Below the pieces are notes generated by a model, which did not search any database, was not told the DNA's origin, and saw only the letters and a list, made by a program, of their open reading frames with translations. From the NCBI RefSeq assembly GCF_002878395.1, contig NC_061121.1, positions 133,579,452 through 133,643,451 of the forward strand: 64,000 bases of DNA, written 5' to 3'. The DNA comes from Capsicum annuum (taxonomy: Eukaryota > Streptophyta > Magnoliopsida > Solanales > Solanaceae). Made by a program: the position numbers and the translations under genes. This document shows, in pieces, positions 35,760-46,949 of this stretch (positions are counted from its first letter, which is position 1; every line of letters starts with the position of its first letter).

Positions 35760-37382
35760 TGATAATGCTCAACATACTCCCATGTTTAAGGGGTAAGGCG
35801 ATTTTTGTCAATATCTTAATTCACGTTGGAGTCGAATCCACAAGGAGTGAAATGCAAATTTCAAATCCTATGTGTGTTCTAATTACTAAAAGGATATAGA
35901 ATCCTCCAACTTATAACTATAAATAATGATATTTACAATTCACAAAAATAAAAGAGAGCTCGTGAATTAAAAAACATAGATTTATAAAGACCACTGAAAT
36001 AATGTAGCCTTTGAGAAGGAGAAGAAATTTGGGTAAAAAAATAGGATGATTGGGATTGGGCTAAAGTCTTAGCAATTTAAATGGTTCCAAATTTATCTAT
36101 TATTTACACATAATGGGGGAGGGGGAGGGTTGGTTGGTTTGTAGTTTGTTCATAACAATCTTTTGTCAAACAACACACAAGTATAACACTTTTGATTTAA
36201 AAGCAAGTTTGGAGGTAATCTTGGGATTATGACTCCCTAAAAGTAAAGAGCATGTAGGTTAGTGATGGTTTAACATGAATCTTAGTTGTTAAATGAGAGA
36301 TAGGCTAGGTCGAAGGTCTTCGTGGTTAGCTTTTCAACAAAATCACAAAGATGTTACCCATTGGCTCTTTCGAGCATCTATCGAGTGTGTCATTCATAGT
36401 CACCTAAAATCTCAATTAGAAATCCCTATTTCTAGGAAAATTCCTTTGATATAACTTACCTTCCATTTACACTTATATCTAAGATTGTAAAAAGTAGTAA
36501 ACCACATGCTTAATTGTCCACCATTGCCTTGTCCCCCTATATCTCTTTTTCAAGGATGTTATGGGTTCCCATATGTTCACCTTCATCCCTCTTTCAAGAA
36601 TGATGAAGGGTTTCTAGAGTTTGGGGTTTTCACCCATCAAACCAATTTGGAGATTTGGGTTTTCACCCACAAATTTCAACTATTAAACTCAAGCAATGGT
36701 GGAATCCATACTTACCAACTAAAAATCATGCAAACATAACAACACCCACACATAATTACACTTTTAGTTCAACATAATCTCAAGACTAAATTACTTAACT
36801 ACACATGAAGAAAGTAGAGAAAGGTATATCATAAGGATAATCCAAAGCATCCATCCTTCACAAAACACTAAGAATTTAAGTCTCCAAAATTAGTTACAAT
36901 CTTGCCAAATTAGGGTTCTTGTTTCAAATTCAAAAGTGTCTATGAGGTAAGCAATACCTATAGAAGAAAGCGTTTTACCTATATAAGGTTTAGGATTCGG
37001 CCAAGTGAAATTACCAAACTGCCCTGGGCATCATTCTCGCTTAGCCGTGATCGCATGAGGTTGTCCGCGACCGCGGCCAACGTGACCACAGTATAGTTCT
37101 CGATCGTGTTCCATTGATTATCTTGACTAACCGCAACCGCGGCCTTTGGCCCGTGATCGTGTTAACTGGGGCTGATGACAGCTCCAGGTCTTTAGCTGCA
37201 TTTCTTTGCTTTCACTTGATCTCTTTTAGCTGTAATCCATATCTTTTCGTCTCATCAACTCTATGTATGAAAAATATTCGTATTAGTACATTAAATCATG
37301 ATTATTTCTCATTTATTTAAACAAAACTTGGTAGTGTGCACGAAAGTTGAGTGCAAATGAGTGGTAAAATCGCCACTCATCA
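35760..37382 (-). repeat. E4 3' LTR (1,623 bp)
   Basis: Colinear with 44,758-46,159 except for a segment around 35,900-36,110 that is absent or replaced in the other LTR. On the - strand it begins TGATGAGTGGCG. GC-rich array (37,036-37,170) and TATA (36,988-36,978) lie in U3. The ORFs at 36,506-36,739 and 37,114-37,320 have no family and are not preserved in the other LTR. Confidence 0.85.
36978..37170 (-). promoter_or_regulatory. E4 U3 promoter: GC-rich inverted-motif array plus TATA (3' LTR)
   Basis: Words GTGATCGC, CCGCGACCGCGGCC, CTCGATCGTG, CCGCAACCGCGGCC and CCGTGATCGTG within 37,036-37,170, many self-complementary. On the - strand CCTTATATAGG follows at 36,988-36,978. The 5' LTR has the same pair at 45,815-45,960 and 45,757-45,766. 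Confidence 0.55.
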
Positions 37383-39414
37383 ATACTCCCAACTTAAAAC
37401 TTTGCTTTTCCTTAAGTAACACCACCCCTTGTCATAAGACAATTTCACATGTATGCCCACATTCTATTACCAAATGATCATGATGACTTTAACTTGATTT
37501 CTACGGCAAAAAGCTCTTCACGCATGGACAAAATAATTATAACTATAACCCTCACCATAAAATGGAATATTTAAGGACTCAATAGACTTTTAGGAGCAAC
37601 CATGTGACAACTACTAATACGCTAGAAATGACTCACTTCTTGACCTCAACTTCATTATAATTCCTTTTGCCTCATTTTTTGGAAGGTGACGAAATCACCC
37701 ACCTCAACTTGATCACATGTCTCCTCATGATAAGGAAAATTCACACACCTAGATATCAACCATAAAACAAGAAATTTAAGTGTAAACACTCTATCCCTCT
37801 TTAAAAATTCTCAATGTTAACAGGTACCATACCATAGGCTTGCCTCTATTTTCAATCACCACAACAATGACCACATTTGGTTGGGAATCAGCAACGACTT
37901 TTTGAGGTTGTAACGTAGGTTTAGGATAGGGTAGGACATCAATTTAGGATAACAAGGCTAGAACCTCCTTGAACTTCTACATCACACTCATTCCACTTTT
38001 TCTATTGGGCCACTCTTTTTCTTTCATCATTGCCTACTTAGCTTTTCTTGCTTTACCGCTTTCTTTTCACTTTCTTTTCTTCTCTATTTTTTTGTGCACA
38101 AAATTCATGCATTTCTTTCCTTGGATTGATATTTTATTTCTTCTAAACATTTTCATTTATTTTCTTAAACATGTTGGCATTTTCTTATAACTTCGTGGCC
38201 CAACGACACCTCTTTCAACTTTTACCACCTCTAACTTAGGCTTTTAGCCTTAAATTGTATTCTTAAGTTCAAGAAGGATAGGGTTTAAGAGAGAGATAAT
38301 AGAAGGGTCACAACTTGCAATATGTTTCCTAAGAAAGGTTCAAAGGCACAAAGCGGGTGACTAAGGATTATATCTATGTATTGGTAGGTTTTTAGGCTAA
38401 AGTGGGCTTCCGATATCACAAGAATGGCGTAGGATTATTTTACCAATCAAATACAATCAAATTTTAGCCTTGAAAGACTAGTGGGGCAAGTTTTAGATGG
38501 TACAAGTACATATGAGATATAGACAAATAAGCTCTCACACATGGCATGTGTATCTTGTTGAGGGGGTTCAACTGTTCCTCCCGCTCGTGACAAAAATAGA
38601 GTACCAACTAATTCTCCGAAGTCAATTTTTGGAGTCATGAAAAGAGGAAAAATTTGTACAAGGTTGCTCACATCCATACCCTCGAATTTTGCATAAATTT
38701 TGGATGGAGAAGGGTGTTTACTTTGTATCCGCACCATGTATAATTTGCTAATCATGGTAACAACCCAAGCTATTATCTTACATTGTGGATCTAATATGAG
38801 TGAACCACCCATATGGCTACTCAGACTTCGCCAATGGGTGTGAATGCGATCCCAAATCATCAATTCCACAGGTAATCATACTTTTCTTACATTGACCTTG
38901 ATGCCATGGGTACTCAAACTTCCCCTGTAACCATGGATAAAAACCCAAGCACGACGCTTTTCCCTTAAGAATGTCTTCACTTAGTCTATCATAGGGAAAA
39001 ACTCATCAATAGAAATATAATAACGTAACAATTTAGGAATAAGATAACTAATCCATGCAAATGTGGTTACCATCAGAATGCCTGAATATTACAGCCCAAA
39101 TAAAAATAAGAATCATCCAAAAGAACAGAAAAATATGCCAAAATATCAATAATATAGGCCCAAATCAAATGAATATGGAGATACCCCCCAACTAAAAAGG
39201 TAGTAGTGTCCCCACTGCATAAATAATCAAGGATAAAAGAGATAAGGGTGCCCCCTAAAACTGTGTCAAGGGCTGTTATCTCTCTAAGACTCTGCATCAT
39301 CATCATTCTCCTAAGGTCAAACCACTCGGTTGGGGCCTCATTACCACTCTCTACCCATGAGAAAGGAAGTCGATCCCAGGGTTTTAGGACCTTTCATATG
39401 CCCTTTAATCCCTT
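37383..39414 (-). mobile_element. E4 non-coding 3' region and polypurine tract
   Basis: Immediately next to the LTR the - strand reads AAGTTGGGAGTAT (37,383-37,397), a polypurine-type tract. The remainder has no recognised gene. One - strand ORF, 38,869-38,447 (140 aa, MELMIWDRIHTHWRS..), and another at 39,306-39,073 have no family I know; they could be the decayed C-terminal half of the extra ORF or chance. Confidence 0.5.
38447..38869 (-). CDS. Unrecognised 140-aa ORF in E4 3' region
   Basis: Starts MELMIWDRIHTHWRSLSSHM and ends SRLKFDCI. Mixed composition, no membrane segment or known motif. It lies on the same strand as, and ~600 bp downstream of, the extra ORF. Plant-transposon proteins of that type often have long variable C-termini, so this may be a displaced part. 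Equally it may be a chance ORF. Function unknown. Confidence 0.25.
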   Translation of the reverse strand: MELMIWDRIHTHWRSLSSHMGGSLILDPQCKIIAWVVTMISKLYMVRIQSKHPSPSKIYAKFEGMDVSNLVQIFPLFMTPKIDFGELVGTLFLSRAGGTVEPPQQDTHAMCESLFVYISYVLVPSKTCPTSLSRLKFDCI

Positions 39415-40535
39415 CTATGCCTTGATAAAGAGCTCATTTCTTTTCTTCTCCCTTATGATCATCTTTTCATATACGCTCAGTATGTCTCGATGTGACTCTG
39501 CCAAGGAGGAGTATACTTTCTCAAGCCTAGAAATGGTAGCTTCTTGCTTCTTTTGGTCCTCCCTATACTTCTCATAATTAGCTCGTGCCACATATGAATG
39601 ATGAGTGATGGAGGGCTCTCCCAATCATTAGGGCAAACTAGACATGAGCTCCCTGATAGCTCTAATATCAACTCCAATATCCTCAAGCGGGCCGATGGTG
39701 GATGGCCTATGTGACTCGGGTTCAGTACATGCCACCTTCCCAAGTCGATCTTTCTCTTCTTGATTTTGCCAGGTGCGCCATCTCCTCGAATCATCAAGGG
39801 GTAGATTGGGGATCCAAGGCGCACCCAAGTATCTCTAGCATACTCATCAACCCCTGCTCTCCTACAAATCTTAGTAATCAAAGAGGGAAAGAAGAGATGC
39901 ATACCACCTTGGTCCTTGAAGTGGTTCATTTTATTGACCACTAGCTGACCAATATCTAAAGAAATGTCATCTAGAATACAAGCAACCATCCTAGCACATA
40001 TATCTGGGACTTCTATCATGTAGGTGTAAGGGGAGACTCGACTATATATAATGTGCAACAAAATTTGAGTCTCAAAAGTGAAGTCATTCATGGAGATGTT
40101 GCTTTTAGTTTTCACCCAAGAGACTTTCTTTCTGGGACACAATCTTTTCGCTAGCCAACTTCCCAGCTTACATACTTTTTCTTTGAATTCCCCCATGTTA
40201 GCATGCGGGAGCCTGTAAATATCATTGATTTGATTTGCCCTAAATCGCACCATTTTTTCTCGGATCTTAATATTCATGTTGAATGGACCCGACAAAGAAA
40301 CTTCGCTAATGTTGGCATAGAATTCACGGACCCATTGCTTATTTGCATTGCATGGATCCGAGGAAAAACACTGCCACCCTATGGTCTCAAGCTCTTCATG
40401 AAATGCCGAAAGCTTTTCCGACAAATTATCCAAGCAAAGTCCTCTTTCTGGGAGCAACTTTATCCTTGGAAGATCACTATAGTAGTGAGTGTGACACTCG
40501 AGTACCATGAATCGAATGTGATCATACTTGTCCAT
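39415..40535 (-). pseudogene. Extra ORF of E4: 'putative plant transposon protein' type (frameshifted near its end)
   Basis: Starts at MDKYDHIRFM (40,535). Landmarks: LSEKLSAFHEELETIGW, WVREFYANISE (~40,330), VRFRANQINDIYRLP (~40,240), FKEKVCKLGSWLAK, SWVKTKSNISM, FETQILLHIIYSRVSPYTY (~40,090-40,010), LVVNKMNHF, MHLFFPSLITKICRRAGV. The pattern (EFYAN.., VR..FRA..IN, later HS-like helical region) is that of a domain often annotated as 'putative plant transposon protein' in Solanaceae retroelements. Its biochemical role is not established. The long frame runs to 39,477, but from ~39,830 two other frames (39,828-39,628, then 39,624-39,415 with a coiled-coil-like YEKYREDQKKQEATISRLEK) look more natural, implying small indels. 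Preceded by a promoter-like module. Confidence 0.55.
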
Positions 40536-40580
40536 AAGATTATCCTGAAAGCACTAGGCACATATTATGGTAATCAATGA

Positions 40581-40790
40581 CATTTTATACACAAAGTATG
40601 CCACATTGTCCACCAAAGCTTATTGGATGGGCACTTGATGGTGTTTGCTAAAAATTTAGAGTGCAAGATTTTTTGGGTATGGTAGAAAACCTCCTCGATT
40701 ATCATGATCGCGGGCCATAGCTGCATTTGCATTGCTGCTATCATAGAAAAATGATCGTGATCGCGATAACTGAGGTCGGTTCCTCACCAT
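40581..40790 (-). promoter_or_regulatory. Promoter-like module just upstream of the E4 extra ORF
   Basis: A GC-rich array with ATGATCGCGGGCC and GTGATCGCGATAAC (40,694-40,778) repeats wording of the E4 U3 array. On the - strand GTATAAAATG follows at 40,590-40,581, and the ORF start is 46 bases further on. Use as an internal promoter is inferred. Confidence 0.4.
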
Positions 40791-41699
40791 ATTTCCATGT
40801 TTAAAATTTCTAAATTTTTAGGCCACTAGCATGCTTTACAATATGGATTCACATTAAGATCGTTGATAAATGCTATTAGGTGTTTGACCATGCCTTTCAA
40901 ATGCAAATACCAATATTGAATATTCATTTAGGCAATATATCAAACACTTGGTGTGCATACTTCATTTGTATCCACTTTGCACACATTTTTGGGTACTTAA
41001 GACTTCCCTACTTGTGTGCACACCATACTCTAGTAGCTAAACACCACATAATACCAAGTATGAAAACATGGAAACATAAAAATCAAAGATTTAGGCCCTC
41101 TTTATATCATGCATTTCTATGGCCTATTTTTTATAAATTAAAGCATGGATTTATGGCACCTACTAGATTTGTGATGCAAGAGGGATGCAAGGATGCTGTT
41201 GGACAACTCACAAAATTGACTAGAATTTGGTCCAATTAGAGTGTAAAGCTTAAAGGAGAGTGTGAGGGAAATGGGGAGAAATCAGTGGTCACATAGCTGA
41301 ACTTACCATGACCGCAGTCAATTTCCCACCATCGCAGACACATGAGTGGCCACAATCACGTCTAGGGGATGCGATCGCGGTAACTGAGAGCATTTTTGGT
41401 CCCTTATTTTTCCCAATTCAACCCACTTCTCAAATTCACAGATTTTTCCCTGGTCAGCTTTAAATGCAAAGAATTTTGCATTTTTTCTTTTTTATGCTCA
41501 TCCAATACACTCCATAGTGCTACAAATACATGAGTTATTCAAATGCAAAAATGAACATCTACCTTACAAAATCATAACAAAAGGATATGAGCCACTTTAG
41601 TTGTATTTGTGTGTTGCCTCCCACATAGCGCCTTATTTAATGTCGTGACACAATATATTCCTTTTTGTTTCATCCTTAAGGTGGGTCCTCAATCTCTCC
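40791..41699 (-). other. E4 spacer between protease and extra ORF, with a second GC-rich array
   Basis: No coding seen. 41,300-41,395 holds ACCATGACCGCAGTCA, CATCGCAGAC and GCGATCGCGGTAAC, again like the U3 array, with TTATAAAAAATAGG downstream on the - strand (~41,140-41,125). The + strand ORF at 40,880-41,239 has no family. Confidence 0.45.
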
Positions 41700-42230
41700 T
41701 TATTTCGACTCTTCAATGTCAACATCTACCACGAACATAACTTGAAGCTCTGCGGATTGATTCATCATCTTACAAACCTTGAAAGTGACCTCATCCTCTT
41801 GCACCCTAAACTTTATCTCCCTCATTTCTAAGTCTAAAATGGCCCTTTCGGTGGCTAAAAATAGATGACCAAGTATGATAGGTACCTCTTGATCTATGTC
41901 ACATTGAAAGACCACAAAATTCGCTTGAAGTATGAACTTGTCCACTTTTACTAGGATATCAAATAAAAGTCCCACCAGTTTTTTGATAGATCGGTTTACC
42001 ATTAAGAGTCGCATAGAGGTTGGGGTAGGGGCATTCAAACCAAGCTTCTTGTAGATGACAAATGACATGACGTTGATGTTTGCACCAAGGTCGCATAAGG
42101 CTTTTTCAAACACATACGTTCCAATGGTACAAGAATTGTGAAAGCTCTGGGATCATCTTTCTTTTCCACAACCGTACTATCCACGATAACACTACAACCA
42201 TGGGTGACTTCATTGGTGTCACCTTAGAAA
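41700..42230 (-). pseudogene. E4 aspartic protease
   Basis: Best frame 42,113-41,700. Catalytic motif in CDLGANINVM (D-L-G-A, as in Athila-type proteases), then VIYKKLGLNAPTPTSMRLLM, NRSIKKLVGLLFDILVKVD, DQEVPIILGHLFLATERAIL and FKVCKMMNQS; ends VDVDIEESK, stop. The upstream part (42,230-42,114, KKDDPRAFTI..LE) is in another frame. No RT follows: the frame closes and the spacer begins. It would process Gag, or be left over from an autonomous ancestor. Confidence 0.7.
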
Positions 42231-42376
42231 AGCTTCTTTTTCGACATCAATTTCTTCATTAGCTTAGCATATCCCGGGATCTCTTAGTTTGTCTCAAGTA
42301 ATAGGATATTTATTGGTAGATTGCTAAGCTTGGCTATGAATATTTTTAGCTAGTCACCCTTTTTTTTTCTTTCCAA

Positions 42377-44597
42377 TCATTGTAGGAATGGGGGAGGAAC
42401 TTGGATTGTAGGTCTTATTTCACTTTGTGGATTTTCAACCTCAACCACTTCTTCATCATCTTTCTCATTTTCTTCTTCTTGATTTTGAGGTAACACCTCC
42501 TTTGGCTTAACTTTATATATATTCCCACTCAAGTCATTTTTCAAGTGGTCATCAAGTGTCTTCCCACTCCTAGTGACAATTGATAGGACTTGAGTGTCAT
42601 TCTCTGGATTAACAATCATGTCACTAGGGAGTCCACCTCTAGTTCTAGCATTCAGTTGCGTAGAGATTTGCCCAATTTGGGTCTCCAATTGCTTGATGTA
42701 GGCGGAGTGGGCCACCATGGTTTGAGAGAGTTGAGTGAAGTCACCTTTCAATTCACGAACCATCTTGTCCATTTCTTTCACCCTATTTAATATTCGAGTC
42801 AAAACATCCTTGGTCTTGAACTTTTCGGGGTCAATAGCATTTGCCTCTTTGTTTTTTACTCGATCATTGAGGGAACATAGCAGTCATAATCACGGTCTCT
42901 ATCCCTCCAATCTCTATTGTGTTCATGGTCCATCCAACTTTGATTCCCACTTGCCTTTGATAGGCGGGGTAGGAACCCCCCGAATAGTTTGCTAAATATC
43001 GAATCTCCTCATCCAATTTCTTGGCCTCCTCCTCATCCTCATAGGACTTAAATGCTATGGAGTTTACCGCTTTTGCGGCTATACCCATAACATGCTTTGT
43101 CAAAAGCTCAAGTTGGGTCATCATTTTTGATAGGAGTGTACATAGGTCGGGTTACTTTGGTTTTTATTTTAAAAAAATCAAATCAATCATGTCGGTTTAT
43201 TAAAACTATAAATCAATTCAAACCAACATAAAATTTGTTTTTTTGGTTTAGGTTTTAATCGGTTCTTTTGTTTTTTTTGTTTTTTTTTTGTTTTTTTGTT
43301 ATAATCTTTAGTTTTTACAATTATATTGTGATTGAAGACTAGATCGAATATGTTTTCACTCATGTACTAATAAAAAATCATAATTATGAAAAAATGAGGA
43401 GTGGAAAACTCTCTTGAAACTAAAAAGTAAGATGAAAAGTGAAAAGTTTAGGTTTTAAGTTTATATTGAGTTTTGGCTCCTTTAATTAGAAATTAATGGA
43501 CAAATATTATAACTTAAAGGCCCAAATTTGAATATATATCTACATCTACTTCCAAAATATTTAAAATTGCTAAAACTAGTTGAAAAAATATTTAAATAGA
43601 TTATAGTTAATATTTTATGTATAAAAAGTTACAATTATATATATATATATATATATATATATTACGTCGGTTTGATTCGGGTTTGTTTTGACTTTTTCTT
43701 GGTTAACATCAAACCCTACCAAACCAAGAATGGTTGTTTTTTTTTCTAACCCCAAACCAACCAAATCAAACCATAAGTTGGTTTTTTTCTTTGCTTGGTT
43801 TGGTTTGTCGGTTCGGTTTGACTTGACGGTTTGATCTGTACACCCCTAATTTTTATCAGACTCTCTTCTCTTTTCTCATCCTTCTTTCTTTATTCTTTTT
43901 CAACCACAGATGTAAAGGGAGAGTTTTTGGGAACTTCGGTGTCTCGGGTAATCCAATCTCGATTTTTGCTTCATCATCTCTCCCAATAATTGAATTGTCG
44001 TATGGTAGTGCATCTTCACTAGGGATCCTCTCGGTGCATTGTCCACCACAGTTTTGTTAAGTGATCAAGGGCCCGGTCGAAGATTTGGAGAAACATCTTC
44101 TCCGGGACCTCGTGGTTTGGACACTTCGCCAATTTTCCATTGAATCATTCCTTTGCTTCAAGCAATGGTTCCCCACTTAATTTCCTAAAATTTATGATCT
44201 CATCCAACATTTGGAGCATTTTAGATGGTGGGAAGTATCGATCAAGGAAAGCTGTGGTAAGCTCATCCCAATTAGCGATTGAACCAGGCGGGAGTGAACA
44301 AAGCCACAACACCGTTTCTCCTGTTAAAGAGAACGGGAAAAGGGAAAGATAAATGGACTCTTTTGTGATGTGTGCGATGTTGAAAGGTGCACACACCTCC
44401 ACAAAATTCTTCAAATGAACATTGGGGTCCTCATATGCTTGAAACCCATATAGCCCTTTCATTTGTAACATGTGTAGCATTACACTTGTTACATAGAAAA
44501 CACCATTCCCTTTAGTTGGTGGGATTTAGATTGCACTTATTTAGCCCGCTTTGTTGAGTTGTCCCTCTTCATCGGGAGGAACATCAAAGGGCCTCAT
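42377..44597 (-). pseudogene. E4 gag, interrupted by a hAT MITE
   Basis: Start taken at MRPFDVPPDEEGQLN (44,597). 44,480-44,145 holds the core: MLQMKGLYGF, HLKNFVEVCAPFNI, IYLSLFPFSLTGETVLWL, IANWDELTTAFLDRYFPPSK, FRKLSGEPLLEA. Then KLAKCPNHEVPEK (~44,120) in another frame. After the MITE (43,131-43,848), MMTQLELLTKHVMGI (43,124) resumes, and 42,802-42,377 carries RVKEMDKMVRELKGDFTQL, SAYIKQLETQIGQISTQLN, LPSDMIVNPEND and an acidic stretch. This is the Athila-type Gag order; Gag forms the particle. Several stops and frame changes. Confidence 0.72.
43131..43848. mobile_element. Non-autonomous hAT element (MITE) in E4 gag
   Basis: Ends TAGGAGTGTACA (43,131-43,142) and TGTACACCCCTA (43,837-43,848) pair inverted at 11 of 12. 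Flanks ATTTTTGA and ATTTTTAT (6 of 8) are plausible 8-bp target copies. Both sides are rich in GGTTTGGTTTG/CAAACCAA words; a (AT)n run lies at 43,638-43,661. No coding. The Gag reading resumes on either side, so it is an insertion. Confidence 0.75.
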
Positions 44598-44736
44598 GTT
44601 ACTAGCATTGTCACTTATTTTTGCATTAACACTATGATCACCTATAAAAACTCAAAAACAACAAGGAAAGTAAATCACAGTACCCCGAATATACCTAAGT
44701 AAAAATCACCCTGCACAAGTTAAATCTATATTCCAC
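44598..44736 (-). mobile_element. E4 leader between PBS and gag
   Basis: About 140 bp of untranslated leader. No structure noted beyond A-rich sequence. Confidence 0.5.
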
Positions 44737-44754
44737 TCCTCGAAAATGGTTCCA
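44737..44754 (-). promoter_or_regulatory. Primer-binding site of E4 (tRNA-Asp type, mutated)
   Basis: The - strand reads TGGAACCATTTTCGAGGA, three bases from the LTR. Compared with the expected tRNA-Asp PBS it keeps TGG at the start, the CC, and the CG.GGA end; about 12-13 of 18 bases agree. Confidence 0.55.
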
Positions 44755-44757
44755 TTT

Positions 44758-46159
44758 TGATAACGCTCAACTTACTCCCACATTTATGGGGTAAGGTGGT
44801 CGTTGTTAATATCCCAACTTGTGTTGGAGGCGAATCCACAAAAAGCAAAGTGCAAATTTAAAATCCTATGGGTGCTCTAATTACCAAAAGGATACCCAAA
44901 ATGCGAACAAAAACAACATTTGAAATAAAATTGGGTGGGGTGGGGTGAGGGGTGGTTTGGAGTTTTTTTATAACAATCTTTAGTCAAACAACACACTAGT
45001 ATAACACTTTTGATTTAAAAGCAAGTTTAGAGGTAATCTTGGTATTATGTCTCCCTAAAAGTAAAGAGCATATGGGTTAATGATGGTTTAACATGAATCT
45101 TAGTTGTTAAGTGAGAGATAGGCTAGGTTGAAGGCCTTCGTGGTTAGCTTTTCAACAAAATCACAAAGATGTCACCCATTGTCCCTTTGAAGTACCTAAT
45201 GAGTGTGTCATTCATAGTTACCTAAAACCTCAATTCGACATCCCTATTTCTAGGAAAATGCCTTTGATATGACTTACCCTCTATTTACACTTACGTATAA
45301 GATTGTAAAAGGTAGTAAACCACATGCTTAATTGTCCACCATTTAACCCTCTTTCAGGGATGTTATAGGTTCCCATATATTCACCTTCATCTCTCTTTCA
45401 AGGATGATGAAGGGTTTCTAGAGATTGGGATTTTCACCTATCAAACCCTTTTGGAGATTTGGAATTTTAAGCAATGGTGGAATTCATACTTAACAACTAA
45501 AAATCATGCAAACATAACAACACCCACACACAATTACACTTTTAGTTCAACATAATCCCAATACTAAATTACTTAGCTACTCATGAAGAAAGTAGAGAAA
45601 GGTATACCATAAGGATTATCCAAAGCATCCATTCATGAAAAAACACTAAGAATTAAGTCTCCAAAATTAGTTACAATCTTACCCAATTAGGGTTCTTGTT
45701 TCAAATTCAAAAGTGTCTATGAGGTAAGCAATACCCATAGAAGAAAGGGTTTTTGCCTATATAAGTTTTGGGATTCGGCCAAGTGAAATTACCAAACTTC
45801 CCTGGGCATTATTTTCTCTTAGCCGCTCGTATGAGGTTGTTTGAAATCGTGACCAACGTGACCGCGGTATGGTTCCGTGATCAAGTTCCATTGATAATAT
45901 TGACTGACCGCAAGTGCGGACTTTGGCCCGCGACCATGGTAACTGGGGCTGATGACTGCTTCAGGTCTTTAGCTGTACTTCTTGGCTTCTATTTGATCTC
46001 TTTTATCTTTAATCCACATGTTTTTATCTCTCTAATTTTATGCCTGCAAAATGTGTTTATTTGTGCATTAAATCATTATTATGTCTCATTTATTTATACA
46101 AAACTTGGTAGTGTGCATGTAAGTGGAGTGCAAATAAGTGGTAAAATCACCACTCATCA
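44758..46159 (-). repeat. E4 5' LTR (1,402 bp)
   Basis: On the + strand begins TGATAACGCTCAAC and ends CACTCATCA, followed by target copy GGCAC. Carries the GC-rich array (45,815-45,960) and TATA (45,757-45,766). About 220 bp shorter than the 3' LTR owing to the difference near its start. The ORF at 45,768-46,184 runs out of the LTR and has no family. Confidence 0.85.
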
Positions 46160-46691
46160 GGCACTAGCAAAGCTTCTTCCCTAGATAGCTTTATGTGGTA
46201 GGAAATTTTAGTCCTCTCCCTAGAAAAAGATCCTTCCAATCTACTATGCTAGTAGCATTTCATAACTCGATAAAATGGACATGTGAAGTTGTCAAATACA
46301 TATCACATTAACAACCAGAATATGAAGAAAAAAAAGATTTACAACTTTTTTGATCTCTTTGCATAATATAGGTGATATTGTAGTCCTTAACCTAAGCAGG
46401 TTCTTGAGTGGAGTTTCATTAGTATAGCTTTTTTTTTTTATCATTTATTTCCTTAGTTTCATCAGCTTGTGTCTATTCTTTTTCTACTTCTTACTATGCA
46501 CCGTGTGTTAGTGTTTCTCTCTTTTTACAAATTAGTTTTCTTCTATGATTTTTTTTTATTCATGCATTTTTAGTAGTTAAAAAGATATTATTTTTGTGGA
46601 TTGACTATATTGGGTTAACGACCTGTATTAGCTTTATTTGAAGATATGGTATCACTAAGATTCACAATTCAATGAAAATTACTAAAATCAC

Positions 46692-46949
46692 ATGAACACG
46701 CCAGTTTCCTCCTTACATTTCCCTAACTTTGAGCTCCACTCGTATGTAAGAGTTACCCTTATTAGATGCTTTAGCTTTCGTGCCAATCTCGGCATTTACT
46801 TTAACCTCAAATTGATCGGCCAATGGTCAATTAACTTTTGCCAATTTTCAGAAAGAATTCACCTAGACCTCTTCTTATTTGTACGAGCTTTTGATAGCAA
46901 GCCAACAAATACACATGCAACTTTTAACCTGAAGTATGTAGTAATTTGA
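46692..46949 (+). CDS. Unrecognised 85-aa ORF
   Basis: Reads MNTPVSSLHFPNFELHSY and later FNLKLIGQWSINF, ending ATFNLKYVVI. Aromatic-rich, no known motif, no clear neighbours or promoter. Could be a fragment of an old retroelement N-terminal domain or chance. No function proposed. Confidence 0.2.
   Translation: MNTPVSSLHFPNFELHSYVRVTLIRCFSFRANLGIYFNLKLIGQWSINFCQFSERIHLDLFLFVRAFDSKPTNTHATFNLKYVVI

Larger units (their letters stand above)
35760..46159 (-). mobile_element. E4: LTR retrotransposon (Athila-like Gag and protease) lacking RT and integrase
   Basis: LTRs 35,760-37,382 (3') and 44,758-46,159 (5'); on the + strand both begin TGATAAxGCTCAAC and end CACTCATCA. Target copies GGGAC and GGCAC (4 of 5). 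On the - strand: tRNA-Asp-like PBS (44,754-44,737), gag (44,597-42,377), protease (~42,230-41,700), a ~1.1 kb non-coding spacer, an extra ORF (40,535-39,415), a 2 kb non-coding tail and a purine tract next to the 3' LTR. I searched 37,383-44,757 in all frames for RT (YVDD/FDD, SKIDL, FGL.NAP) and integrase motifs and saw none. It would need enzymes from another element. Confidence 0.82.

Noticed and set aside
37114..37320. ORFs in E4 LTRs (37,114-37,320; 45,768-46,184)
   Set aside because: They differ between the two LTRs, are antisense to the element and have no family.
39702..40580. + strand ORFs opposite the E4 extra ORF
   Set aside because: Antisense shadows; the conserved wording is on the - strand.
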